Below are positions 21,012 through 31,824 of a stretch of 64,000 nt of DNA, piece after piece (position 1 is the first letter of the stretch; the number at the start of each line of letters is the position of its first letter). The notes below the pieces were generated by a model. It was not told the DNA's origin, made no database searches, and was given only the letters and a program-made list of their open reading frames with translations. The position numbers and the translations under genes were made by a program. The DNA is from Alternaria dauci (taxonomy: Eukaryota; Ascomycota; Dothideomycetes; Pleosporales; Pleosporaceae). The stretch is from NCBI RefSeq assembly GCF_042100115.1, contig NC_091275.1, positions 806,001 to 870,000 of the forward strand. The letters are read 5' to 3'.

Positions 21012-22641
21012 GGTGCAATATATTTGCAATGAAGTTGATGTGGAACGGTTCGTGCGAAGATGATTCAGGTGTGGTAGGAGTTACCTGGATCTTCTTTTGC
21101 TAACCGCAACCATGACATCATCACAAGGTAGCGTGAAAGTCACACGCGTCAGCTCCTAGCCTTTTTCAGACCAATCAGAATGAACACATTCCACCATCGT
21201 TCCATCAAAGTAACGTATTTCAGCAATAATCCACGACGAGCGATTTCGATCGTTTGCTCAACCTCTTCGACTCGGTTCTTTCTAGCCATAGCTCATCTGT
21301 TCTCGCAAGCCCCATGACGGCACATTTCCTCCAGCATTTCCGATGTCTACAGTCTGGGCATTTGTTCCCAACATGGGTAAATGACCACACTCGTTCACCT
21401 CGTGAAGTCAGTAGATGGTTTCGCATAACGCGGAGATGACATGCAGTTATGACAGCGCCAGCTGTAAGCGGTATCTGAAGTTGCACTGCTTGCAAGGTTT
21501 CCCATCACATGCATGTAACTTTTGTCAATTCTTAAGAGGGGGCTGGATACCTGGGTCGCGTTGGTTCCGAAGAGATGATGGCGCGATTGAGGAAGGATAT
21601 CTGATCTGCCTAGTTGTCGTACAGAAACTTCAAAGTGCTGCCAGGTCCGGGGATTACGAAGACTGAGTGTGATATTTTTTGTTTAATCATACTATACCGT
21701 TTATATACGGACAGACTTTAGAGTTTTGGACGCGTGGCCTAGCTCGAGTCGACTGCTTACGTTGCTTAGCGTAATTGCTGTGACATTCACAGACTATAGC
21801 CAACGGCATTTGGAAACGTTGAATGTCCTGTTCCTCGTTACGTTTCGCTCACCTGAGTGTGGCAGGCTATCAACATGCGCCTCAACATACATAATATGAT
21901 GAACAGGAGTAAAGAGGAAGCTATAGTTTGGATGTATGGTTTCCTGAACAAAGCTCTAGCGGATCGTGTTCAGAAATATTGCCTGGCATCTCCGCAGGGC
22001 TTTGACCGTAGCTTTCCGATTGGTGCTGCCAATCACCGGCCATTTCGATGGCCTGTAGAGGTTGCGCAATCATCCTGAGTATGCTCGGGTCTTCCATCTT
22101 GGCATATGAGACCTCCAGGCTGGAAAGAATGTTCATGTATTCCTGCGTTGGCTTCGGTGTGTCGCATCTCACCATTCTTCTGTCTCCTTTCTGAAAGGAA
22201 CCACAAAAGCACTGCCAGTAGTGCCAGGCCAACAACCAGTCCTACAACTGCGCGTGGCACAATGGAGTGGTCTGAACTTTTTCAAAACAGAAAATGGTGC
22301 TGTGATTCACGATATCGTGAGGTCAATCCGTTTGAGTCATTTTCATGAGATAACAGTTTGCTCATCTAAAGCGCTGACAGTCTTCGACGTGGTTGAGATG
22401 GACAGGTGGGAAAAGAAGCACCCAGAACGATCTGTGGCACAGCTGCGAGGGCCTTCCTTGACTTGACGTGAAATGATCCAAGCGTGTTCATAGGATGGCG
22501 AGGTGTGAGTTGCAGCGGTAGTGCGCGCGCGAAGTCCCTTACAAACTCGTCTGCCCATCTGCTTGAGCATTAACGTCTCGTTTCCATGCCCAAGGTTCCA
22601 CGGACTTAACCATGTTTTTGAGAACATGGAGATTGAGTTTG
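21012..22641. other. Intergenic, 1.6 kb, no convincing gene
   Basis: Contains the promoter of the MaoC-like gene, then degenerate sequence with short ORFs only. The one suggestive element is the minus-strand ORF at 22033-22260, listed separately. The region borders the broken mannosidase and may be decayed sequence too. Confidence 0.45.
22033..22260 (-). other. Short ORF with a membrane anchor, possible gene fragment
   Basis: A 75-codon minus-strand ORF starts with an ATG and opens MPRAVVGLVVGLALLAVLLW, a strong single membrane segment followed by Arg/Lys residues, as in a type II or signal-anchor protein. After about 50 residues the sequence stops looking protein-like, and no good splice donor rescues it. 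It may be the 5' end of a decayed gene, a tiny membrane protein, or chance. Confidence 0.25.
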
Positions 22642-23702
22642 ATGGCCATCGCCACCATTCTTCTCCTTGTAACGATAACCTCTTTTTCGACTCGGCTCAC
22701 CCCATCGAAAACGCCCATTCTTCCCCTAAGACACAACGGTCAGGCACCAACATCGTAGCCCAAGCCACAACCATTACCGGCTGGAGGTGCTCAAAGCCCG
22801 GATGCGAGCCCGGATGCGTGCCCGGCAACGCCGTCTAAACCAGTAGTGACTCCAAATACTGAGGCTCGCCCAGAGGCGCTGCCCAAAGATCTCCCAACGC
22901 AGCGGTGTTGGATGCAAACACAATTCTCTCTCGCCAAGAAGCTGTCAAAAAGACTTTTCGGAGAAGCTGGACTCCTTGGACACGTTATGGATTTTCGACA
23001 TGGAAGAAGAGTTTGCAAAGGCTTTCAGAGCAGCGCTCCATGTCGACTGCAACCCAAATAATGATCGCGAAAGCGCGATCATTATGTTTGAGATCATCAT
23101 ATGGTATCTCCAAGGTTTCATAGGCGCCTACGACGTCTCTGGCTGCCGTGATGCCCGCCTTCTGAACAAAGCACTCGAAGTGGCGGATATGGCATATGCG
23201 GCATTCGATACACCGAATTGTATGCCTGTCTCGAGATGGAAACCAGCGAAAGGAGCGAATGGAGGAGAGCACTGCCAGTACTGTCAGTGTTCATAGCCGA
23301 AGCAGCGTCTCCTAGTGTAGAGTTCATTCGTCTTTCCCAGATTGTAGGAGAAATGCGGCATTTCGACGCCATCTCAAGGTTCACGGATGTACTGGACGGG
23401 TAGCAAATGTTTCGGTTCACTGAAGTGACCAAATATCAGGAAATGGCGTGAGAAATGTTCCAGGTCATCGATGCGAACACAAAGATCGAGTTTGGCAGTG
23501 CCGCACTGCAGGACATCATGACGACTTCATCGGTGGAGAGCGGCAGCATGGAGGTAAAGCCTAGATACCCAACGCGCGTTGAACAAACACTGAATCTATG
23601 TTAGAGCTTCTGGCTGGCTGTGACTCTCAAGTACTTCTATCTCATCTTCAGTGATCACGACGAAATTAGCTTGGTCGAGCTTGTCTTACCGATAATGATA
23701 TG
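22642..23702 (+). pseudogene. Broken GH47 alpha-1,2-mannosidase
   Basis: A relic of a class I mannosidase, recognisable by comparison with the intact gene at 32577-34515. In order: a signal-anchor start (MAIATILLLVTITSF) at 22642 with an in-frame TAG at 22756-22758; SRQEAVKKTFRRSW at about 22924-22967 in another frame; SLDTLWIFDMEEEFAKAF, then ALEVADMAYAAFDTPNCMP, in a third frame to about 23250; VEFIRLSQIVGEMRHFDAIS at 23310-23400; a TAG at 23401 and TGA at 23449 around FTEVTKYQEMA; and the family tail SFWLAVTLKYFYLIF at 23605-23650. About 30 codons are missing before SLDTL, and a long central catalytic part is missing before FTEVTKY. It cannot make an active enzyme. The TGA stands where the intact gene has TGG, and the TAG at 22756 could come from CAG, so C-to-T mutation is plausible. 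Confidence 0.87.
23058..23085. repeat. Perfect 12-bp inverted repeat with 4-nt loop
   Basis: Arms ATAATGATCGCG and CGCGATCATTAT match base for base around the loop AAAG. It lies inside the broken mannosidase, in the part corresponding to a poorly conserved stretch of the intact protein, so it is not needed for coding. Confidence 0.6.
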
Positions 23703-24486
23703 ATGACGTAAGGAACCTACGGATGTTCGTTGGGAGCGAAACGACTGAGATATGCACGACGGTGCGTGGCTGCACAACGTTTATTACAACAAAGCATGAT
23801 GAAACCAGTTCTGGGACGTTCTCTGTTGGTTCAGCGTTCTCGAGCGTATCGTGAAGAATTGTGGTGCCTGTGAGGACGCGTTGGCCGGGCTTGGCCGAAT
23901 CCCGGAGCTAAAGGTGCACCCGACGACCAAGCTTTTCCCTGAAGCTTGAGCGCGGACGGCGTTGCTTCGAGCGTTGGCCTTCGACGCGCACAAAAGACGC
24001 GTACGCTCGCTACATGGCGTCAAGCTTGCTGAAATTTCGCACACCCGAGAATTACGACCTATAATCCCGTGCCAGATGCCGATATGCCTTTCCGTTGACT
24101 TCTACTACTCATTTATAGCGCAACCATGCCCGGTCGTTGGTGCTTGACGAACATGATAAGCCTCGGTTTACCACTGCCGAGATTGGAACCTGCCTCTTGA
24201 TTCGTAGTATGACGACGGATAGCGACGAAAGTGTGACGACGACGGCTAACACCCCTTGTCTGAAACCAAAGGATTCGCGATCAGCCAATAGTCCCATATC
24301 TGGGGTCTCCACTGGGGGTCCCCGCGAAAGTCTTCTTCCGAAGGTCCATCAATATGGGGGGAACGGGTACATAGTACGGGGTTGCCACACGAATACGTGT
24401 GTTCGAGACTGCTGGCCTTTCTCCCTTGTACCCCATACCCCGCGGTCCACTCATAGGGTCTCAACATTGAGAACTACCCATCAGTC
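23703..24486. other. Intergenic, between relic and MFS gene
   Basis: 784 bp with no supported gene. The right half is the presumed promoter of the MFS transporter and contains several G/C-run motifs (about 24301-24445), including CCCCGCGG near 24437. These may be regulator sites, but none matches a site I can name with confidence. Confidence 0.45.
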
Positions 24487-26081
24487 ATGGAGAGTGACAA
24501 AGAAGTCATCGCAAGCGAGCCGGTTCGTAGTGAGGACATAGAGCGTCTCCCTACTCACGGTACCTATCTCGACAAGGAAGAAGCATCGCATCTTTCAGAG
24601 GAGCATCGGCGGTACCTCTTGGAAAGACATGGCACACTTGAGCTCGACCCTATACCCACAATGGGCACGGCCGATCCATACAACTGGCCACAGTGGAAGG
24701 CAAGTCGTTACGAACATACTAGCTGAACGTCTACTGACGAAGGAAATAGAAAGTGATGAACCTCTTCTTTGTCGCCTTTCACGCCATGATGTGCGCATTT
24801 CCTGCTGCTGCAATTATTCCAGCCTACGAGAGCATATCCGATGAACTAGGTGTTAGTCTCCAAAGAGCATCATATCTTACCTCTTTGCAAATCGCCATCC
24901 TTGGAGGCGCTCCACTGTTCTGGCGGCCACTTGCTACACGATACGGACGCCGGCCGATCTTCATCATATCTCTGATCGGCAGCTTGGTCTTCAATGTTGG
25001 ATGCGCGAAGAGCCAAACGTATACTGCCATGGCAACTTGCCGAGCTTTCCAAAGCTTCTTCATCTCACCTCCGAATGCAATTGGCAGTGCCGTGGTGGTT
25101 GAAACATTCTTCAAGCGGGAGAGAGCGAAGTTCATGGGTATCTGGACGGTGATGCTTACCCTTGGTATACCTCTGGCACCGCTTATCTTCGGCTTTGTTA
25201 CATACAATGTCGGCTACCGCTGGATCTACTGGATTCTTGCGATTGTGAATGGTGTCCAACTCATTCTCTACACCCTCTTCGGACCAGAGACGCGCTTCAT
25301 CCGACACGGCAATGTGCAACATGCGCGATCCGGGTTCGCGGCCTACAAAGAGATGTACTTGAAGTTCCGTCGTATCGACCCTACACCCATCACCGCCTCA
25401 GAATTCATCTCACCCCTTCGACTGTTCAAGTACCCGTGTGTAGTCATTCCGGCTTGCGCATATGCAATGGTCTTCCTCTTCGCATCTGTTCTCGCAACAG
25501 TTGAGATTCCGCAGCTCTTTGGGGAAAAGTTTCACTTCAATGCCCAACAAATTGGTCTACAATTTCTCGGTGTCATCGTCGGCACTATTATCGGCGAGCA
25601 AATCGGCGGACACTCCAGTGACCTCTGGATGCGATGGCGCGCAAAGAAGATGGCTCCCCTCCGTCCTGCTCCAGAATTCCGCCTTTGGCTGAGCTACTTT
25701 GGCATTCTCCTCACCATTTGCGGTGTGGTCGTGTTCCTTGTGCGCACCGAGCAAGCCCCCGATCTGCACTGGAACGTAACACCCATTGTCGGTGCCGGTA
25801 TAGGTGCAGCAGGCAACCAGATAGTTACCACAGTTCTGATCACATACGCTGTAGATTGCTATCCCGATGAAGCTGGTAGTATTGGCGTGTTCGTTACTTT
25901 TGTAAGGCAGATTTGGGGCTTTCTTGGCCCGTTCTGGTTTCCTCCCATGTTTGAGAATGTAGGAATCGCGAACAGTGCTGGGGTTGTTGCTGCATTGCTT
26001 ATAGGCGTTAGTCTCATCCCAGTCATGTTAACGCACTGGAAAGGACATAATATGAGGGGCCACATGTCGGAGAGAATGTAA
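24487..26081 (+). CDS. MFS transporter
   Basis: Two exons: 24487-24699 and 24750-26081; the product has 514 residues. The hydrophilic N-terminus ends in DPYNWPQWK-KVMNLFFVAF, the conserved entry to helix 1 in fungal drug:H+ antiporter-type (DHA1-like) transporters. About twelve membrane segments follow, with the loop 2-3 motif RPLATRYGRRPIFI, and VETFFKRERAKFMGIW in the loop before helix 5. The intron has a GC donor (AAG|GCAAGT) and an AG acceptor. No GT alternative keeps the frame, and the resulting Trp-Lys-Lys junction is what relatives have. Substrate unknown: it could export a toxic compound or import a metabolite. It converges on a FAD monooxygenase, with 190 bp between stop codons. Confidence 0.92.
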
Positions 26082-26271
26082 AATCAGCACAAGGATTTTC
26101 CCTTGTGTTGAGTTTACAGAATTCTCGTGCGTCTGACAAGTACATCATCATATCAATGATACCGAAGGCATCTTGCCAATCAATTGCATCTTGGAACAGC
26201 TAGTCTTGTTGTGATTGCGATTTCTGCATGCAAGATCCATTGTGTCATGATATTTACCCATGATGACCTAC

Positions 26272-27665
26272 TCACAGCTTCGCTTCCAACCCTTCCTTCT
26301 GGCACAACTCTTCTGCCTCCGCCACAACGTCGACGCCATACACTCGCGCCTGAATGTCCGCATCAGCCCACCTATCCGGCACTTTTCCTGACCCTGCCTT
26401 CATTGCCGCGAAGATCTTGTCACGTTCCTCCTTTGCCTTGCCCGCTCCGAGATGCATTTCTCTCCCATTTTCAGCTGCGAGCTCGACGAGTGCCTCCGCC
26501 CTTGGTTTCCTCAGCCTCTCATATAGTCGCAGTGCGTGCTCGATGGTCTGGGGCTTCCCGTCGGCGATCCGCTGAGGAGACAGCACGACACCCAACACAG
26601 CACCGTCTTCGATCGCCTGGGCAGCACCTTGTGCCATGTGAGGAAGCGTAGGATGGCAAGCATCACCAACCAACGCGGCTGAACCATGTACCCAAGTGAT
26701 CAATGGGTCATGAACCCTTAGCTTCCACTCGACGACTTCGCCTTCTGGTACTAGATTCAACATGCGATGTATCATGGGGCAGAAGTCACCGTAAACCTCC
26801 AACATGGCCTTCTTGCTACCCTTGGTTGTATATTGGGCGTCCGGTGCGCCGGCAAAGTTGATGTCGGGCTGTGCGGTGGAGATATTGTATATTTGCTTGT
26901 TGTGGATCGGATAAGCGATAATATGCTTCTTCTCGCCAATCCAGCGTGTCACTGTATCGGAATCGATCAACTTGAGTAACTCGGGGTCATTCTCCATCTG
27001 GTCGCGGTTCAGCATGATTCGGTAGGCAGCCTGACCCGAATCGCGAGCAGAGCCGGTGTGACCGAGTTCCTTGAGCATAGCGACGCGTGTAGAACTTTTT
27101 ACACCATCAGCGCCAAGGAGGACATCGCATTCGGCTTCTTCTGATTCTCCTTCGCCTGTGGATGGCGAAATGGTGAACTTTGGTTTTGCGCCGAAACGCA
27201 CGTTGGTTATGGTGCAACCCAGTCTGAACGTGATACCACTTTCTTTCTTGCAACCCTCGTACAAGCCGTTCGCCAAACTAGCTCGGTGGCCAACCATGTG
27301 TGGATAACCGTACTTTTCCTGGACGTAGCCCAGGTCCACGAACCCCAGCTCATTGTTTGTTGAGCCTTCCCGGATGGATGTGTTTGCGCATTGGACTGCC
27401 TCGTCGCGGATTGGTCCCCAGCAGCCTAATTTGTCGAGGATACGAGCCATGTTGGGTGCGAGTTGAATGCCGGCGCCTACAAATCCCATGAGGGGTGCGT
27501 TCTCATATATTATGATGTTCTTGTGGCCGGCTTTCGCAAGTGAGAGTGCTGCTGCAAGACCACCCATGCCTACAGTGTTGTTAGATATCATGAACTTGTA
27601 TAGGAGTTAGATGTCAAAGGCATCATACCTGCTCCAACAATAGCTATCCTTGTGTTTTCCGCCAT
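26272..27665 (-). CDS. FAD-dependent monooxygenase, salicylate hydroxylase-like
   Basis: Two exons: a tiny first exon 27629-27665 and 26272-27569, with a GTATGA..TAG intron; the product has 444 residues. It is a group A flavoprotein monooxygenase that uses NAD(P)H and oxygen to hydroxylate an aromatic ring. The FAD-binding GxGxxG is built across the splice (IAIVGAGMGGLAAALSLAKAG, residues 7 onward). The DG motif is VLLGADGVKSSTR, and the second FAD motif is ALVGDACHPTLPHMAQG. The sequence resembles salicylate or 6-hydroxynicotinate-type hydroxylases, but the substrate cannot be fixed. Without the 37-bp first exon the dinucleotide site would be broken, so the intron is well supported. The convergent MFS neighbour suggests uptake or export of a related aromatic compound. 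Confidence 0.92.
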
Positions 27666-29555
27666 TCTGGATGTTGTGCTTATGCGTCCTATCACTTCTT
27701 GGACAGTACCCGACGATGTGGTAAAGAATAAGAAGTTGGTGATAGAATGTTGTCGTTGTTGTTCGCTGGACAGATCTTTGGACAAATAGAGAATCTGGCA
27801 AGAGCTCTCAAGATATTCTCCAGCCGCTTCTATATTCTCGCGCTCTCGTCCTTACTTCAGCTTGTCCACTAGTTCCGAGCTCTTTCCCGCGCACAATGTT
27901 CAGCCACCGGAAGAGGTATTAACCGGGTGTATGCGAATCCCAGCGGAGTTCAAGGAAGCAAATACGTCAGTCAACGTCGCAACGGTCGAAGCTCAATAAT
28001 ACCCGCTAAGCATAGACGTGGTCGTGAACATATATCGGAAAAGCTTGAAGGCCCGATTCCGCCTGACGGCGTTGTTGTGGCCAGCCAACACCCCACAGTG
28101 GCGGGGCGACGTTTCGAAGGTTAGCGTATCTTCTTCGCCCAGCTCCCTGGCCCCACCGCCGTCGTGAACAAGCGGTGTTCGGCACATGCGGAGTCACGGG
28201 GTGCCACGAGAGTGTAGAGTCGCTTTTCAGTCTCGGTGGAGGCCGATTGTGGAGTCACGGGGTGCGGGTGCGGGTGCGCCCACCCTGCATGTTACCATCG
28301 CATCGGTCATAATTGCACGATCTGCGAGTGAGGCTCAAAGCATTACTGTACTGGTCATCCGTAGCATGTCAAAATGATGACGGACGCTAAAGTGTTGTTG
28401 CACAGGTCGTCACATTCCAATGCTACCTAAGAGTTGGTATCAAGCAGAACTGAGACTACGACCAACGAATGCTTCACCACTACGTCTGGACCACCCTCCA
28501 CTTGGAGACCCACGGGGAAGCGCGTGCGTCCTGGCACTAGGTTGCTCTTCCTCCGCCATGCTATGCTGTGTGTCTTCGCTGCTTCTTCGGACGTCCACAT
28601 CGATGATGAGGACCGCTCATCTTAAATTCGGATACTCCGGATATGCAGCCACAGGCGCAGTCTTGCAGCTGAATTGAGTTGATGCTAACTTCAGTTGTTA
28701 TGAGGCGTAATCAAGTGCTGAATTTATTGGTAGGCATGCAAAGCACGCAGCAGTCGGCTACAAGATCGATGTCGTCTGGACATTTCGGTTCGTCGGTCAT
28801 ACGTCCAAGAAGTATTGGCGCCCGCTCTAGAGTGGTGGTATCACTGATCAAAAACAACGGCTTCCGTGGAATTCGTTCCCAGCGTCCGATGTACGAGAAG
28901 CGAGACGATGGCGCGTACGATACTCTAGCAAAAGATTGTTGGAATGCTGTACGTTTCGTAGTCTGTTCACAAGCTACATCAACCCAGCTAGCTTACACAC
29001 GCCCAAAACCACGTACATACATACAGATCGGGAGTGCGACAATATAGAGCTCTACGTATGTCGAGCCGCAAGCCGACTTCAGCCCCATGGATACACGATG
29101 AGGGGCTGCCGTACCCCGCGCTAGCGGCTATCCTCGAATGTGGGGTGACTTCCCGAATCATTGCAAGGGGAGACAGAGAATTTCCCACTCTCTACTGATC
29201 CAACGAGGCTGGTTGTTGACTCATCGGCTGCTGCATCGAGGATAGTAGCATACTCATTGAATCCGCATCAGGCCGTCAGGACCACCACTCATCATCGCGT
29301 GTTACTAAGTTCGCGTGAAGGAAGAGCGTTCACCCGGAGCTTGCCTCAACTTCAGAAAGCGAGGAAAAGACCGGTGCGGGCATAACGTGACCTTCGGAGC
29401 CAGATCAAACACCCGAATACAGTAAGCATTGTAGCTTTCATCAGGATAATAGCTTCACGGAAGAAGCTTCTGCCTTTTGCATCAGCATTTCCTCGCAAAG
29501 AAAAGCGTCAGAAGAATAGGGTGGCACGAGAACTGACACATAACAACACTCAACG
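27666..29555. other. Intergenic, 1.9 kb, the largest gene-free stretch
   Basis: Holds the promoter of the monooxygenase on the left and of the DUF3500 gene on the right. No ORF has protein-like composition. A 15-bp direct repeat is listed separately. It may contain decayed sequence beyond recognition. Confidence 0.5.
28190..28265. repeat. Two copies of GGAGTCACGGGGTGC, 61 bp apart
   Basis: Identical 15-mers at 28190-28204 and 28251-28265. The second copy runs into a short tandem of GCGGGT units. Possible binding sites or a remnant of a local duplication; function unknown. Confidence 0.6.
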
Positions 29556-30922
29556 ATGACACGACGCAATTCATTCGATCAAGCATCGGCTGGCTTCCGC
29601 GCCCATCTGCCGGACCTCAGCAGTCCGCGTTTCACGACGGCGGCAAAGCAGAACATCTACGAGTATGTCAAGGATATGCAAGACAACCGTGCTCCACCAT
29701 GGCTATACGACCTGACAAAGGTCTGGGAGAAGCTATTAGAGGAGCCATACAAAGGTATCACGAATGATGATAAAATAAGGGAGGGTCTTTTTGAAGCACG
29801 AGACGAAGGCGCAGATGTCGAGAGTGCGGTAAAGAAAGCCGAAGAACTACTCGCCGGTCTGGACAGCGAGCAGAAGAAGAAGATATCATATCCGATCAAC
29901 GCGAGGGAGTGGAGAGCATGGAGTAACCCGGAGTTCCTTCTAAGGCCATTCGGACTGAGACTGGAAGAAGGTAAGGACATGACGTCTCGGCGCTTAATTG
30001 TATATTGACTTTTCTAGTTCCTGAAAGTATTGCACAATCCATTCTGGCAGTGGTAGAGGCATCTCTTTCACCAGAAGGTTACCAGAAGGCTCTTTCAGCC
30101 ATGCGCGTCAATCATTTCCTGGGCGAAGTCTGCAAGCTACCAAACATCTTGAACAAGTACTCTTACAACTTCCTGTTGTTCGGTACACCCTCTGCCTCCG
30201 CTACATCGCCTTGGGGTTGGCTTCTCTACGGTCATCATCTCGACATTGCATGTTTCTATAAAGGGAATCAGGTCATCATGAGCCCGTCGTTCACTGGGGC
30301 AGAACCGAACATCATCGACGAGGGAGAGTGGAAGGGAACCAAGATCTTGCACAAAGAAGGAAGCCTGGGCTGGAAGCTGATGCAGAGTCTAAGCCCCGAA
30401 CAGCAGCAAAAAGCACAAATCTTCAAGAAAATGAGAGATGAAGGCATGAAGCAAGTTTACGGCAATTCCAACAATGACGAAACCAAACGCGATGAGCTCA
30501 TTACCGATACCTGGGGCCCAGACGACCAGCGCCACCGATGTGGCGCCTTCCGCGACAACCGCATTGTACCTTATGAAGGCGTTTTGGTCTCGTCTCTTGG
30601 CTCCTCCCAACAAGAACTCGTTCTGTCCATATGCGAGGAGTTTCTGTTGTACCATCCAACCAAGGCGCGCCAGCTCAAGCTCGAACAGATCAAGCAACAC
30701 ATGAATGAAACGTACTTTTGCTGGATCGGAGGCTTCGGCGAAGACGACGCGTTTTACTTCCGCATACAGAGCCCGGTCATTTTGGTTGAGTTTGACCATC
30801 ACTCTGGTGTTTTCCTGACGAACAAGGAGCCAGCGAAATACCACACGCATACTATAGTAAGGACACCGAATGCAGGAGATTATGGACAGGCTATCAGGGA
30901 AGGGCATGAGAAATTGGAGTAG
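29556..30922 (+). CDS. DUF3500 family protein
   Basis: Two exons: 29556-29970 and 30018-30922, with a GTAAGG..TAG intron in phase; the product has 439 residues. The DUF3500 family is widespread in fungi and bacteria and has no established biochemical role. Family features visible here are SYPINAREWRAWSNPEF, YNFLLFGTPSASATSPWGW followed by YGHHLDIACFYKGNQVIMSP, GAEPNII, QQELVLSICEEFLLY, YFCWIGGF, FYFRIQSPVILVEFDHHSGV, and the C-terminal HTHTIVRTPNAGDYG. The His-rich motifs (GHHLD, EFDHHSG, YHTHTI) look like a metal site, which is inference. There is no signal peptide, so a cytosolic protein is likely. Confidence 0.92.
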
Positions 30923-31045
30923 GTTCCAGACACTGGAAAGAGTCGAATCGGCGTGTTAAGAATTAGGCAGAGAGTGCCTGTATCGTACACCTCGATTGTG
31001 AAAACTTCTGTACTGGAAGAGGACGGACATGGGTAGCTAGATATC

Positions 31046-31642
31046 TCAAAGCGCACCTTTTTCATCTCCAGGCTCTGGGACTCCATTACCTCCACCTGCT
31101 GTCTCATTCTCTTTGTTCCTAGTCCCTGGCCTGTAGTCCGAATACTTGACATCCATTTCCAGAACCCCAAACCACACATTCAGCCCGTCCCCTCGCTTCA
31201 AGATAACTCCATTCTCTGTATCTCGCATTGTTTCCACACCACCAACACCCTCCTCTTGGATCGACGCAAACTCTTGGATGATCCGAGGCATCTCTGTCTC
31301 TAGAAGCTCCTTTTTACGTTCAAAATGATCACAAGAACTTCCTTCTGTAGGTGTGTAGTATGCGATCCAAATCCCATCTCCCGGTACATCTGGGATACCA
31401 GCTATCGGCGTGAACTTGTTTCCAGCTTCGTCGTGATATGTCGTCCGGGCGCGTGTGTACTTGAAACCTAGTATCTGCGCTGTTGATAGGTTAAAGTAAT
31501 ATTGCTCGGAGTTGTTGTGGCTTGTTGGGTAAAGGTAGAAACCGACATGAATCGATGGGTCGTCAGGGATCTCTCGCGCTGTCGAGTAACCGACGATCAT
31601 GTAGTACTTGTCGTTTACATCGTAAGTTTCTGTCAACGCCAT
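31046..31642 (-). CDS. Hypothetical protein
   Basis: Single-exon ORF of 198 residues with an ATG start. Composition is protein-like, with aromatic-rich strands such as YYMIVGYSTAREI, VGFYLYPTS, YYFNLSTAQILGFKYTR and IWIAYYTP. A Lys/Glu-rich helix follows, and the Gly/Pro/Glu-rich C-terminus is disordered. No signal peptide, membrane segment or known motif. I cannot name it. It lies tail-to-tail with the DUF3500 gene (124 bp between stops) and is followed upstream by another orphan on the same strand. Confidence 0.6.
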   Translation of the reverse strand: MALTETYDVNDKYYMIVGYSTAREIPDDPSIHVGFYLYPTSHNNSEQYYFNLSTAQILGFKYTRARTTYHDEAGNKFTPIAGIPDVPGDGIWIAYYTPTEGSSCDHFERKKELLETEMPRIIQEFASIQEEGVGGVETMRDTENGVILKRGDGLNVWFGVLEMDVKYSDYRPGTRNKENETAGGGNGVPEPGDEKGAL

Positions 31643-31824
31643 CCTTTCTGTGTTGATAATTTGGAGTTGGTGTACAGCGTCGTAACTTTATAGACAGAGA
31701 GTTTGCTCGTAGGCGAGTCACCTGTGTGATGTTATAACGCGTGCCAGTCAGTCAGTGAATGCATGTGTGATTGTTTCTTGGCTATGGGTCATTCACTTCC
31801 TCCTTGCTATCCACTTCCAACATC

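Noticed and set aside
22343..22627. Minus-strand ORF upstream of the mannosidase relic
   Set aside because: Composition looks random, the start is not in a conserved context, and it overlaps nothing recognisable.
28679..29047. 122-codon plus-strand ORF in the 1.9-kb gap
   Set aside because: The start codon is weak and the sequence is Arg/Ser-rich without pattern; no splice partners.
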